Below, piece by piece: positions 18,892-28,520 of a stretch of 64,000 nt of DNA. A model generated the notes under the pieces. That model was given only the letters and a program-made list of their open reading frames with translations, did not search any database and was not told where the DNA came from. Made by a program: the position numbers and the translations under genes. The stretch covers positions 27,525 through 91,524 of the forward strand of contig JAEUTG010000036.1 of assembly GCA_016788045.1 (NCBI GenBank), in the 5' to 3' direction. The stretch comes from Bacteroidales bacterium. GTDB taxonomy: Bacteria > Bacteroidota > Bacteroidia > Bacteroidales > Lentimicrobiaceae. Every line of letters begins with the position of its first letter. Position 1 is the first letter of the stretch.

Positions 18892-19884
18892 ATGAATTAC
18901 CTTGCAAAGGAATCAAGATACGATCAGTTAAGTTACCGACGCTGTGGCAAAAGCGGGTTAAAGCTTCCTGAGATTTCTCTGGGGTTATGGCAGAACTTCA
19001 GCGACAACGACCTCTTCAGCAATTGCCGGTTGATGCTGAGAACAGCCTTTGACCATGGAATCACCCATTTCGATCTGGCCAACAACTACGGACCTCCGCC
19101 CGGATCAGCTGAAGAAACCTTTGGGAGGGTTATGCAGAAAGACTTCAGGCCTTACCGCGATGAGATGATCATTGCAACCAAGGCAGGTTATGATATGTGG
19201 CCCGGCCCTTACGGCGACTTCGGATCAAGGAAATACCTGGTGGCCAGCCTCGATCAGAGTCTGCAACGAATGGGCATTGATTACGTTGACATCTTTTACC
19301 ATCATCGTCCCGACCCTGAAACACCGCTGGAGGAAACCATGATGGCCCTTGATCATATTGTAAAGCAAGGCAAGGCTCTCTATGCCGGAATATCCAATTA
19401 TCCGGCCAGTCAGTCAAAGGCAGCCATTGCGATTCTGAAAGAGCTGAAGACCCCCTTCATCATCCATCAGGCTAAATATTCCATGTTTGAGCGCTGGGTT
19501 GAGGATGAATTGCTCGGTGTTCTGGAAGACAGCGGGGCCGGGTGCATTGCCTTCTCACCACTGGCACAGGGGCTGCTCACCGATAAATACCTGAATGGCA
19601 TTCCAGCAAATTCCAGGGCAGGCAGAGAACACACCTCACTACGCCCCGATCAGCTGCTGCCCGAACGCATTGAAAAAGCACGCATCCTGAACAAAACAGC
19701 CCAGAACCGCGGGCAATCGCTGGCTCAGATGGCCATAGCCTGGCTGCTCAGAGACCACCGGGTTACTTCTGTTCTGATCGGTTCGAGTACACCGCATCAG
19801 TTGCTCAACAACCTGGATGCACTCACAAACAAACAATTCACCACGGATGAGCTGAATGCCATAGAAGGCATTCTGGCTGACTGA
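18892..19884 (+). CDS. Aldo/keto reductase, YghZ (AKR14)-like
   Basis: This 330-residue NADPH-dependent oxidoreductase lacks a signal peptide and should be cytosolic. The AKR catalytic tetrad is visible: D in FDLANNYG, the following Y, K in IATKAGYDMW and H in IFYHHRPD. The NADPH-binding end has VLIGSSTPHQL. The N-terminus (YRRCGKSGLKLPEISLGLWQNF) and the insertion GPPPGSAEE are typical of YghZ/L-glyceraldehyde 3-phosphate reductase relatives, which also reduce other aldehydes. It lies 11 bp after the 207-residue gene and 19 bp before a GH26 gene. Its role in mannan use is unclear; reduction of a free sugar or detoxification of an aldehyde are possible. Confidence 0.88.
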   Translation: MNYLAKESRYDQLSYRRCGKSGLKLPEISLGLWQNFSDNDLFSNCRLMLRTAFDHGITHFDLANNYGPPPGSAEETFGRVMQKDFRPYRDEMIIATKAGYDMWPGPYGDFGSRKYLVASLDQSLQRMGIDYVDIFYHHRPDPETPLEETMMALDHIVKQGKALYAGISNYPASQSKAAIAILKELKTPFIIHQAKYSMFERWVEDELLGVLEDSGAGCIAFSPLAQGLLTDKYLNGIPANSRAGREHTSLRPDQLLPERIEKARILNKTAQNRGQSLAQMAIAWLLRDHRVTSVLIGSSTPHQLLNNLDALTNKQFTTDELNAIEGILAD

Positions 19885-19903
19885 AAAACCACTGCCACAG
19901 AAC

Positions 19904-21769
19904 ATGAAAAAATACGGCTTTCTTTTCCTGCTTATGCTGAATCTGCTGTTCGTGCACCACGGTTATGCTCAGCTGGCAAACCCCCATGCAACCCCTGAGG
20001 CACTTGCCCTGAAGCACTTTCTGGACTCTGTGTATGGTCACAAAATCATCAGCGGACAATGTGACGACAAATACCTCAACTACATCGAAACAGTCACCGG
20101 AGGTAAAGCGCCTGCCATCATGGGTTATGACTTTAATGGAATCTGTCCGTCGCAGGGCGGAAACAACGATGCCGCCAAAGCCATCCGATGGGTCAGAGAC
20201 AGAAAGGGAATCGCCCAGTTTCAGTGGCACTGGATATCGCCCGATGCCAACGGCGACTGGTCATCATCAGACTTCAGCCTGGCCGCGGCCCTGGCCGACA
20301 CAAGCAGCGATTCGTATCACCATATGATCCGCGACATTGACCTGGTGGCAGGTGCTCTGAAAACCATGCAGGACAGTATGGTCCCGGTCTTGTGGAGGCC
20401 GCTGCACGAAGCTGAAGGTGCCTGGTTCTGGTGGGGCATGTCGGGAAAAGATGCCTGTATCCAGCTATACAGGCTTATGTACGACAGGCTGGTTAACCAT
20501 CACCAGCTCAACAACCTGATCTGGATATGGAACAGTTACGGCACCGACAAACCAAACTGGTATCCGGGTGACGATGTGGTGGACATCATCGCCTGGGATT
20601 ATCCGCGGTATACCGGAACCAACAACTCCTGGGATCAGTATCAGCATTTGTTTGCCGGAAACGGGAAGCCTTTTGGCATTGGTGAAGATGGACGGCTGAC
20701 CGACCCGGAGATTCTGGATGAACAACCCTGGTTGTACTTCCTCACCTGGGCTTACATGATTGAAGACAACAACACCCCTGAATGGATAAACCAGGTGTAC
20801 AACGATCCGCGGGTGATCACCCTCGACGACATGACACCCGGGCCCAAAGCCAAACCGGGACTGAGCAGGACACTCTTCGATATGAATGGAGACGGCCTGG
20901 AGACAACTACCCTCGATGGTACTGCCAGCTATACCAGCAATGGAAGCATCGTCAGCTACCAATGGAAACTCTCCGGTATAACGTTGTCGGAACTGGCATC
21001 TTTTGACTACAGCTTCCCCATCGGCATCCATTCGGTCACCCTCACGGTTACCAGCAGCACCGGCGAAACGGCCTCGGGCAATGTGGTGATTACCGTTCGC
21101 AGGCCAGGCCTGTCGCTGAATAAATCAGTCCGGGTTTCGTCAACCGAGGCCAACCTCGGCAATGTGGCTGCCAATGCAGTGGATGGAGACGAGAGCACCC
21201 GCTGGTCGAGCATGTATGCCGACCCCCAGTGGTTCGAGATCGACCTGGGAAGCACCTGCTATATCAATGAAGTTATCCTCAGATGGGAAGTCGCTTCAGC
21301 CAGGGAATACACCATTGAAGTATCGGACAACGCCAGCCAGTGGACCACCCTCAGCAGTCAGCGGGAGATGCCTGCCGGCGCAAGAACTGATCAGCTGAGC
21401 AACCTGAACGGAACCGGAAGGTATATAAGGATGCACGGAACCAAACGGAATACGAACTATGGGTATTCCATCTACGAATTTGAAGTCTATGGCAATCAGG
21501 CCTCAGGTAACGGGGAGCTGCCGGATGAGAAACACCGCATTTATCCGACAATCCTCGAAAACGGACAACCGATCCGGATCAGCCTGCCAGAACAAACCGG
21601 GTTGCTTGATTACAGTATTTACGATACCAGCGGACAATGTATTGCTGCCGGGAGCATCAACTCCCTGAATCCGGAAATCATCCCGCAAACCACACTACCG
21701 AAAGGCCTGTTTTTGCTCAGAATTGAATCCGCTGAGCGCTATTTCACCGGGAAATTCATCATCAGATAA
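19904..21769 (+). CDS. GH26 mannanase with PKD, F5/8-type C and T9SS domains
   Basis: This 621-residue protein has a signal peptide (about 1-23, HGYAQ). The GH26 barrel (about 25-310) starts with HKIISGQ, a hallmark of the family. The acid/base is E169 in RPLHEAEGAWFWWG and the nucleophile is E261 in FGIGEDGRL, an uncommon version of the usual TETG. A PKD-like domain follows (about 325-400), then a discoidin/F5-8 type C module (about 405-535; NAVDGDESTRWSS) likely to bind sugar, and a type A T9SS domain (about 545-621, ending in FTGKFIIR). It is therefore predicted to be surface exported. Exact product pattern, endo or mannobiohydrolase, cannot be told from sequence alone. Confidence 0.88.
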   Translation: MKKYGFLFLLMLNLLFVHHGYAQLANPHATPEALALKHFLDSVYGHKIISGQCDDKYLNYIETVTGGKAPAIMGYDFNGICPSQGGNNDAAKAIRWVRDRKGIAQFQWHWISPDANGDWSSSDFSLAAALADTSSDSYHHMIRDIDLVAGALKTMQDSMVPVLWRPLHEAEGAWFWWGMSGKDACIQLYRLMYDRLVNHHQLNNLIWIWNSYGTDKPNWYPGDDVVDIIAWDYPRYTGTNNSWDQYQHLFAGNGKPFGIGEDGRLTDPEILDEQPWLYFLTWAYMIEDNNTPEWINQVYNDPRVITLDDMTPGPKAKPGLSRTLFDMNGDGLETTTLDGTASYTSNGSIVSYQWKLSGITLSELASFDYSFPIGIHSVTLTVTSSTGETASGNVVITVRRPGLSLNKSVRVSSTEANLGNVAANAVDGDESTRWSSMYADPQWFEIDLGSTCYINEVILRWEVASAREYTIEVSDNASQWTTLSSQREMPAGARTDQLSNLNGTGRYIRMHGTKRNTNYGYSIYEFEVYGNQASGNGELPDEKHRIYPTILENGQPIRISLPEQTGLLDYSIYDTSGQCIAAGSINSLNPEIIPQTTLPKGLFLLRIESAERYFTGKFIIR

Positions 21770-21779
21770 AAACGGCTCA

Positions 21780-24700
21780 ATGTTCAGAAATACGCCAGCG
21801 CGGCTCTTTCATGTTTTCCTTGTTTCTGCCTGTTGCTTTTTCCCGGGGCTTCCCGGCAGCAGGGTGCAGGCGCAGGTAAACCTGGCGTTACACAGGGCGG
21901 CCTGGCATTCCTCAGCGGCCAACTTCAATCAGACTGCACACCTGGTTACAGATGGAAATGAGCTGACATCCTGGAAAAGCAACAACGGTAATAGCGCATG
22001 GCTTTACGTGGATCTGGGCGAAATCAGCGAAATCAGTTCAGTGCAGATCCTCTGGGGTGAAGTCCCTCCTGCCCGGTTTGAACTACAGACAGCTGTCAGC
22101 GGCAAACCTGACTTCCCTGAAGGCTGGAGCACCAAAGCACGAAAAACAGCAGCTGCGGGCAGTTCAGACCGATACCCCCTGAATGTCAGGGCACGCTACG
22201 TCAGGATTCTGATGACACAGAAACCGGATTCAGCAGTCGAAATCCGTGAACTGAAAGTTTTTGGCAATCAGCCGTTTCGCGGGACTATAGGTTCCCATTC
22301 AGCGATGATTGCCGGTAATCCGGGTTCTCTGAACGGCCGGCAGTGGAAGATCCGGCGAAGTACTGAGGTTCAGGGCGATGCAGCGTCTGTCTCATCTGCC
22401 GGCTGCGATGTTACAGGCTGGATTGACGCCTCCGTACCGGGAACCGTACTGGCCAGTTATGTTGAAGCCGGGGCTGTGCCTGATCCTTTGTACGCTGACA
22501 ACCAGCTGCAGATTTCCGAATGGTATTTCAACGCAGATTTCTGGTACCGGAGAGAATTTATAGTCCCTGAAAGTTACCGCGACAGAAATATCCGGCTCAA
22601 CTTCAAAGGGATCAACTGGAAGGCTGAGGTCTATGTCAACGGGCATTTCGCAGGCAGGATTGATGGCGCTTTTACCCGGGCAAGCTTTGACATTACAGGG
22701 CTTGTCAACCCGGGAGAGCAGTCGGTGGTGGCTGTCCTGATAAAGATCAACGACCATCCCGGGGAGGCCACACTGCAGCACCTGAACGACCCCGATGGCA
22801 ATGGTGGCATCATCGGCCGTGACAGCCCGACCTATGTTTCATCCATCGGCTGGAACTGGCTTCCCACCATACGGGGCAGAAATACCGGAATTACCGACGA
22901 TGTCTACATTTCGGCTTCCGGCAGGATTGAGCTCAAAGACCCTTTTCTAACGACTACCCTGAACCTGCCCGATACAACAGAAGCAAGCATCGGGCTGAGT
23001 CTGGACCTGGTGAACCCATCGAAGGAGGTGCTCGATGCAACTTTGCACCTTTCCTGCCATTACTTCAGCACCGTAGTCAGGATTACCGGACTCCAGCCTG
23101 GAGAAGTCAGGCAGATACAGTTAAACGAAGACAACCTCCCCGAGCTGCGTATTCACCACCCACAGCTCTGGTGGCCCAACGGATATGGAAAACAACAACT
23201 GGATACGCTCACCATCGTATGTACAGTAGGTGACAACGTATCTGACAGTCTTCGCATCCCATTCGGAATCAGGCAGATTGAATACAGATATGTCAACAGC
23301 ACGCTGTTCCTGCATGTGAATGGTTATCCCCTGCTTATCCGGGGCGGTAACTGGGGACTTCCGGAGGCCCTGCTTCGCTGCGATGCGGCAAAATACGACC
23401 TGCTGGTTAGAATGCATAAGGACATGAACCTTAACATGATACGCAACTGGGTCGGGCAAACCAGCAACGATGCTTTTTACGACGCCTGCGACCGGCATGG
23501 CATCCTTATTTTTGATGATTTCTGGCTGGCCAACCCGGTTGATGGCCCCGATCCGGCAGATGAATCCATGTTTATCCGCAATGCTGCCGACAAGATCAGG
23601 CGCTTCAGGAATCACCCTGCACTTGCATTATGGGCCGGTCGCAACGAAGGCTTTCCACCTGCCAGCCTCGATTCAGCAATGCGGGATCTGACAAGCCAGC
23701 TTGATTGTACCCGGCATTACATCGCACACTCCGCCAGCAGCCCGGTAACCGGACTCGGACCCTACGAAAATAAGGACCCGGAGTGGTATTTCAGCAACCG
23801 GGGAGCCACTTTCCATACAGAACAGGGCATTGTATGTGTTCCGACCCTTGAAAGCATGTGTGCAATGTTGCCGCAGCAATCACGATGGCCGGTAAATGAT
23901 CTGTGGGGCCTGCACGACTGGACTCAGCCAAGGGTGCAACGCTATACCGACGACATGATCTACCGCTACGGAGCACCGGAAAGCCTTGAGGATATCTGCC
24001 TGAAAGCCCAGATGCTGAATCTGGAAGGCCCGAAGGCTATGATGGAAGCCTGGCAAAGTAAACGCGGTCCGGGAGTCCTTGTCTGGATGACACACCCCGC
24101 CTGGCCTTCCCTGATCTGCCAGACCTATGACTACTACCTGCAACCTTCAGCAGCATATTTTGCGCTGAAACGGGGCAGCGAACCCGTTCATGTTTTCCTG
24201 AACCCTTTGAACCATTCAGTGCAGATTTCAAACAACACCATCCACCAGCTCAGGGCTATCACGGCCAAAGCGGAAGTTTACAGCATTTCGGGGAATAAAA
24301 TCAGCGAAAAGTCATTCCACACAGAGGTAAATGCCAGCAGCACAAAGGATTGCTTTAGCGTGGATGTGCCATCACCAACCACCGGGATCATGTTTGTTAA
24401 GCTTTCGCTGAAGGATGAAGAGGACAAACTCCTGTCGGATAATTTCTACTGGCTAAGTCCCGACTCCCTGAATTACCGTGAGCTCAACCGTTTGCCCGGG
24501 GTACAGCTGAAAGCCACTGCATTCATCGATATGATCAGAAACAAGGATTGTATCATGGTGAAAATCACCAATACCACAAAGAAAATTGCATTGATGACGG
24601 AACTTGTGGCAGCGGATGAGGCCAGAGGTGAGCGACTGCTGCCGGTCTTCCTGAGCGATAATTTCTTTTCGCTGGTACCGGGTGAAAGCCAGACTGTAAC

Positions 24701-24797
24701 CATAACCCCTGAAAACGGGCTCCCTGACAGAATGCTGATCACCATCAGGGGCTGGAACATTGCTGAACAGCACATTACACTGATTAAGGCGGACTAA
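21780..24797 (+). CDS. GH2 exo-beta-glycosidase with N-terminal F5/8-type C domain
   Basis: This 1005-residue enzyme most likely acts as a beta-mannosidase or related exo-enzyme. I chose the ATG at 21780, 11 bp after the previous stop, because it begins directly at a signal peptide (FHVFLVSACCFFPGLPG...VQAQ); an in-frame start at 21723 would overlap the GH26 gene. An F5/8-type C module (about 35-165; LVTDGNELTSWKS) precedes the GH2 sugar-binding domain (about 190-380), the sandwich, and the barrel. The acid/base is E623 in WAGRNEG, where the usual WCGNNE is altered, and the nucleophile is E681 in HTEQG, only 58 residues later. This spacing matches the endo-mannosidase/exo-glucosaminidase-like GH2 branch rather than classical beta-mannosidases. 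Confidence 0.82.
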   Translation: MFRNTPARLFHVFLVSACCFFPGLPGSRVQAQVNLALHRAAWHSSAANFNQTAHLVTDGNELTSWKSNNGNSAWLYVDLGEISEISSVQILWGEVPPARFELQTAVSGKPDFPEGWSTKARKTAAAGSSDRYPLNVRARYVRILMTQKPDSAVEIRELKVFGNQPFRGTIGSHSAMIAGNPGSLNGRQWKIRRSTEVQGDAASVSSAGCDVTGWIDASVPGTVLASYVEAGAVPDPLYADNQLQISEWYFNADFWYRREFIVPESYRDRNIRLNFKGINWKAEVYVNGHFAGRIDGAFTRASFDITGLVNPGEQSVVAVLIKINDHPGEATLQHLNDPDGNGGIIGRDSPTYVSSIGWNWLPTIRGRNTGITDDVYISASGRIELKDPFLTTTLNLPDTTEASIGLSLDLVNPSKEVLDATLHLSCHYFSTVVRITGLQPGEVRQIQLNEDNLPELRIHHPQLWWPNGYGKQQLDTLTIVCTVGDNVSDSLRIPFGIRQIEYRYVNSTLFLHVNGYPLLIRGGNWGLPEALLRCDAAKYDLLVRMHKDMNLNMIRNWVGQTSNDAFYDACDRHGILIFDDFWLANPVDGPDPADESMFIRNAADKIRRFRNHPALALWAGRNEGFPPASLDSAMRDLTSQLDCTRHYIAHSASSPVTGLGPYENKDPEWYFSNRGATFHTEQGIVCVPTLESMCAMLPQQSRWPVNDLWGLHDWTQPRVQRYTDDMIYRYGAPESLEDICLKAQMLNLEGPKAMMEAWQSKRGPGVLVWMTHPAWPSLICQTYDYYLQPSAAYFALKRGSEPVHVFLNPLNHSVQISNNTIHQLRAITAKAEVYSISGNKISEKSFHTEVNASSTKDCFSVDVPSPTTGIMFVKLSLKDEEDKLLSDNFYWLSPDSLNYRELNRLPGVQLKATAFIDMIRNKDCIMVKITNTTKKIALMTELVAADEARGERLLPVFLSDNFFSLVPGESQTVTITPENGLPDRMLITIRGWNIAEQHITLIKAD

Positions 24798-24808
24798 ATT
24801 AACCTGAC

Positions 24809-25495
24809 ATGAAAATAGTCAACATTCTCTTCATTTTCTTAGTGCAGAATATCTGCCTGATCGCGGCAGCGCAGGTACCAGCTGGATACAAGGGCCTTCC
24901 CTACCACGAAGAAGGCTGTAACAAGGGCCCGCAACTGATTCCCGGAAGGGTTGAACTGGCTTTTTACGATACGGGAGGTGAAGGGGTCGCCTATCACGAT
25001 GTAACCCCCGAAAATGAAGGATCGAAACTGAATCATGAAGTCCATGATTACGGCAGCCACTGGCGCCCCGGCATTCCCGCATCCATCGCCTTCTTCCGTG
25101 AAAATGAGGGGGTTGACATCTCATATACCAAAGACTGGGCCGACTTTAACCATCCCAACAAGGCAGATCCGAAAGTGAACCAGTTATACATCGGCTGGCA
25201 GGAAGACGGAGAATGGACGAATTATACGGTAAATGTTCTGAAACCAGGAAAATACAGAATCATCACCATCTACGGAAACAAGGATAATCAGGCTGAGTTG
25301 TGGATCAACAACCACTTTGCCTGCAAGCTGCTGCTGCCTGAAGATACCGGTAACTGGCACAACTGGGCACAGGCAACCATCGGCGAAATTGTCTTTGAAC
25401 AGGAAGGTACGCAATTGCTCACGTTAAAATGCAACAAGGGGGCAAACCTCGCTTTTCTCGATTTTCTGCTGACAGAGGAAATTATCAGGAATTAA
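24809..25495 (+). CDS. Secreted CBM6/CBM35-like carbohydrate-binding protein
   Basis: This 228-residue protein has a signal peptide (about 1-22, LIAAAQ) and then a single beta-sandwich. The features VAYHDVTPENEG, the stretch LYIGWQEDGEWTNYTVNV, GKYRIITIYG, and LLTLKCNKGANLAFLDFLL are the landmarks of CBM6/CBM35-type modules (calcium site near the start, W/Y binding face). Normally such modules are attached to an enzyme; here the module is a separate gene between two GH2 genes, with gaps of 11 and 22 bp. No hydrolase domain is present. A periplasmic or extracellular mannan-binding role is inferred. Confidence 0.7.
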   Translation: MKIVNILFIFLVQNICLIAAAQVPAGYKGLPYHEEGCNKGPQLIPGRVELAFYDTGGEGVAYHDVTPENEGSKLNHEVHDYGSHWRPGIPASIAFFRENEGVDISYTKDWADFNHPNKADPKVNQLYIGWQEDGEWTNYTVNVLKPGKYRIITIYGNKDNQAELWINNHFACKLLLPEDTGNWHNWAQATIGEIVFEQEGTQLLTLKCNKGANLAFLDFLLTEEIIRN

Positions 25496-25517
25496 CAACA
25501 ACCAAAACCGCTCGTTT

Positions 25518-28502
25518 ATGCAATTCATCGGATGCTTCAGAAAATTCAGCCTGATCCCCCTAATCACTCTACTATGTTTACCGGCCTGGTCACAACCGGA
25601 TTTCAGGCTCTATGCTCCGGCTGATAAATCAGTAACGACCAGCAATATGCCTGTATTTTCGTGGCAACCAACTTCCTGCAATTACTATGAGCTATGGATA
25701 GATGGCATCCTTATGGAGAAAATTCCGGCCACGAAAAATGCCTGTGTCCCCTTTCCCCTGTCGTTTGGAACGCACAGCTGGTATGTGTACGCTGTACAAG
25801 GAGACTTACGGATCAGGAGCAACATCCATACACTCACCATTGACGATCTGCCAGTAGCCGATGTTCCGGCCAATGCCAGCCTGCTCAGGCATCACTGGAA
25901 AGTTGCTTCATCGCTGAATGCAGGAAATGACGGGCATCTGCTGACCATGCAGAAAACCAGCACGCTTGACTGGGCCACCACCAGTTTACCGGCCACCGTG
26001 CTCACTGCCCTCGTAAGAAACGGCATCTATCCGAATCCATACTATGGCATGAACAACATGTTTATTCCCGATGCTAGCGATGCGTACAACACCGACTACA
26101 ACCTGATGAAATTCAGCCACATCCCTGGCGTAAACCCCTGGAAAAATCCGTATTGGTTTTACAACGAATTTGTTGTCCCCTCGGATTATGCAGGCAAAAG
26201 AATCTGGTTGAACTTCGGAGAGATCAACTACAAGGCCGAAGTATGGCTTAACGGAGAGCGTATTGCCGACACTTCGGTCATGATCGGGATGGAACGGCAA
26301 TTCCGTTTCGATGTTACCCGCTATCTGCATCAGCAGGCCGGCAATATCCTTGCAGTGGCTATTTACCCGCCCGATTATCCGGGAAAGCCGGCCCCCGAAC
26401 CGCTCACGCCCTTCGCTGATCCGGGTCAGAACATGGCCGATGGCGCCATCAGCCGCAACTATACCAAGTGGGATGTAATGGGCTGGGACTGGCAACCGGC
26501 AGTGCGCGACCGCGACATGGGAATTACCGAAGATGTATTCCTGACGGCCACCGATGCCATTGAGCTGTCGGACCTCTACGTGGCTTCAGACCTCAGGCTT
26601 CCCGACACCAGCTTTGCAGAAATCACCGCTTCAGTTAACTTGATCAACCACTCAGCTACTGCTGCGGATATCATACTCAAAGGATCGGTCACTGGTGGAA
26701 CTGAACCCATTGGATTTTCCCTTAAATACAGGCTGGCAGCCCATGAAACCAGGGAAATTGTGCTGGATAAAAGCATTCTTCCGGCTCTTTACCTTAAAAA
26801 CCCGCGTCTCTGGTGGCCGGCCGGCTATGGTAAACAAAATCTCTACACGATTTCACTGCAAGCAGAAACGGATGATAGTCAGAAAGCGGTCATTAGCTCA
26901 GATTTTGGGATCAGAAAACTCGAAACCTACATCGGCAACAAGGAACGGGTATTCAGGATAAACGGACGTCAGGTTTACCTTCGCGGGGGGAACTGGGTGA
27001 TTGACATGATGTTGAACTGGAATTCAACACGTTACGAAGAAGAAATACAACTAACCAAAAATGCCGGACTCAACATCCTCAGGGTGTGGGGACCTACCGG
27101 CGCAGCTCCCAAAGCCTTGTACGAGGCTGCGGATAAACACGGAATCCTTCTCTGGCAGGATTTTCTGAACGACTTCTGGGGAACATTCAAAAACACACCG
27201 GGTTATCAGCCCGACATCACCCTTTTTGAGAAAGCCACCACCGCAATCATCAGGAAATACCGCAACCACCCGTCACTGATCATCTGGTGCGGCGGAAATG
27301 AAGGCCCCAATCCCAGGGAAGCGCTCATCACAGGTAAGTTATTGCCGGCCAACGACCCGAGGGGCAACCGTCATTACCTCACTCAGTCTGACGGCGACGG
27401 GCTGCATGGCGGAGGACCCTACCACACCCTCGAACCTGCAGGATATTTCCAACACCCCAAACTAACCGGTTTCAGCAGTGAAATCGGCCCAAGCGGAGTG
27501 CCTGAACTGCAGAGCCTGCTTAAATTCATGCCCGAACCGGCGAAAACATGGCAGCCGGGACGATTCCCGATTGATGGCATGTGGGCCTATCACGATGCCA
27601 ACGACTGGCCGGGAGAAGATACCCGGAAATTTACCTCATACGACAACATCGTCAGAAACTTCTACGGGCCTCCCGACTCAACCGGGATGGAAGGGTTTGC
27701 AGCCTACAGTGAACGCTGTCAGCTGGTCAATTACGATGTTTACCGTGCAGCCATCGAGTCCATCAACCGACAGCTTTGGTCCGATGCCAGCGGAATCCTG
27801 CTCTGGAAATCCAACTCCAGCTGGCCCAGCGCTACCTGGCAGGTTTACGACTGGTATTTACAGGCCCACGCTGGCTATTACGGGGCTAAAAAAGCCGGCG
27901 AACCGCTGCATATTCAGCTTAACCGCGATAACAACAGCGTTTCGTTCATAAATATGTCGGCCAGATCGCTCCCAAGGGTACAGGTAATGGCACAGCTACT
28001 CAACACGAAGCAGGAAACCCTCTGGAGCATGAACACCGGGATCAGCGCTCAGGCCGGTGAAGTTACCGGTTGCGGAATCACCGTACCAGTGCCGGAGAAC
28101 ATGGCTTACCTCAAACTGACTGCCACAGATCAGTCAGGCAGTGTATTGAGTGAGAACCTTTACTGGTTGAGCAGCACAAACGATTACAGGCAACTGAATG
28201 AGCTGACAGATCAGGACATCAGCATCAGGATCAAACCCACTGACGGAGATAAAGCTGGTTTTTATCAGGTTACCCTCAAAAACAATGGCCCAAACATCGC
28301 CTTTATGCTGCGTATGCGGATTGCCGGGAAGGAATCACATCAGGAAATGCTCCCCTCCTGCTGGAGCGACAACTACTTCTCCCTGCTGCCCGGTGAAGAA
28401 AAAACCGTTGCCGTGGAAACAGCCATTTCGGGAATGCTGGAAGAACCGGTATTGCAATACAAAACCTACAACATGAACGATTTCATCACCATTGATTTTT
28501 AA
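25518..28502 (+). CDS. GH2 exo-beta-glycosidase (beta-mannosidase-like)
   Basis: This 994-residue enzyme is a paralogue of the GH2 gene at 21780. It has a signal peptide (to about residue 26, PAWSQ), an extra N-terminal beta domain with the motif YELWIDG (about 30-110), then the GH2 binding domain (about 120-350), sandwich domain, and barrel. The acid/base is E595 in WCGGNEGPNP and the nucleophile is E655 in SEIGPSGVPEL, 60 residues apart as in its paralogue. LWWPAGYGKQNLY and NLLRVWG-type motifs are conserved. Substrate is inferred to be manno- or gluco-manno-oligosaccharide; an exo-glucosaminidase-like activity cannot be ruled out. It is 18 bp upstream of the GlcG-like gene. Confidence 0.84.
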   Translation: MQFIGCFRKFSLIPLITLLCLPAWSQPDFRLYAPADKSVTTSNMPVFSWQPTSCNYYELWIDGILMEKIPATKNACVPFPLSFGTHSWYVYAVQGDLRIRSNIHTLTIDDLPVADVPANASLLRHHWKVASSLNAGNDGHLLTMQKTSTLDWATTSLPATVLTALVRNGIYPNPYYGMNNMFIPDASDAYNTDYNLMKFSHIPGVNPWKNPYWFYNEFVVPSDYAGKRIWLNFGEINYKAEVWLNGERIADTSVMIGMERQFRFDVTRYLHQQAGNILAVAIYPPDYPGKPAPEPLTPFADPGQNMADGAISRNYTKWDVMGWDWQPAVRDRDMGITEDVFLTATDAIELSDLYVASDLRLPDTSFAEITASVNLINHSATAADIILKGSVTGGTEPIGFSLKYRLAAHETREIVLDKSILPALYLKNPRLWWPAGYGKQNLYTISLQAETDDSQKAVISSDFGIRKLETYIGNKERVFRINGRQVYLRGGNWVIDMMLNWNSTRYEEEIQLTKNAGLNILRVWGPTGAAPKALYEAADKHGILLWQDFLNDFWGTFKNTPGYQPDITLFEKATTAIIRKYRNHPSLIIWCGGNEGPNPREALITGKLLPANDPRGNRHYLTQSDGDGLHGGGPYHTLEPAGYFQHPKLTGFSSEIGPSGVPELQSLLKFMPEPAKTWQPGRFPIDGMWAYHDANDWPGEDTRKFTSYDNIVRNFYGPPDSTGMEGFAAYSERCQLVNYDVYRAAIESINRQLWSDASGILLWKSNSSWPSATWQVYDWYLQAHAGYYGAKKAGEPLHIQLNRDNNSVSFINMSARSLPRVQVMAQLLNTKQETLWSMNTGISAQAGEVTGCGITVPVPENMAYLKLTATDQSGSVLSENLYWLSSTNDYRQLNELTDQDISIRIKPTDGDKAGFYQVTLKNNGPNIAFMLRMRIAGKESHQEMLPSCWSDNYFSLLPGEEKTVAVETAISGMLEEPVLQYKTYNMNDFITIDF

Positions 28503-28520
28503 CGTTTCAGACATTGAGCT

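Noticed and set aside
21723..21779. Upstream start for the F5/8-C GH2 gene
   Set aside because: It lies inside the GH26 coding region, and the residues before 21780 do not belong to a signal peptide.
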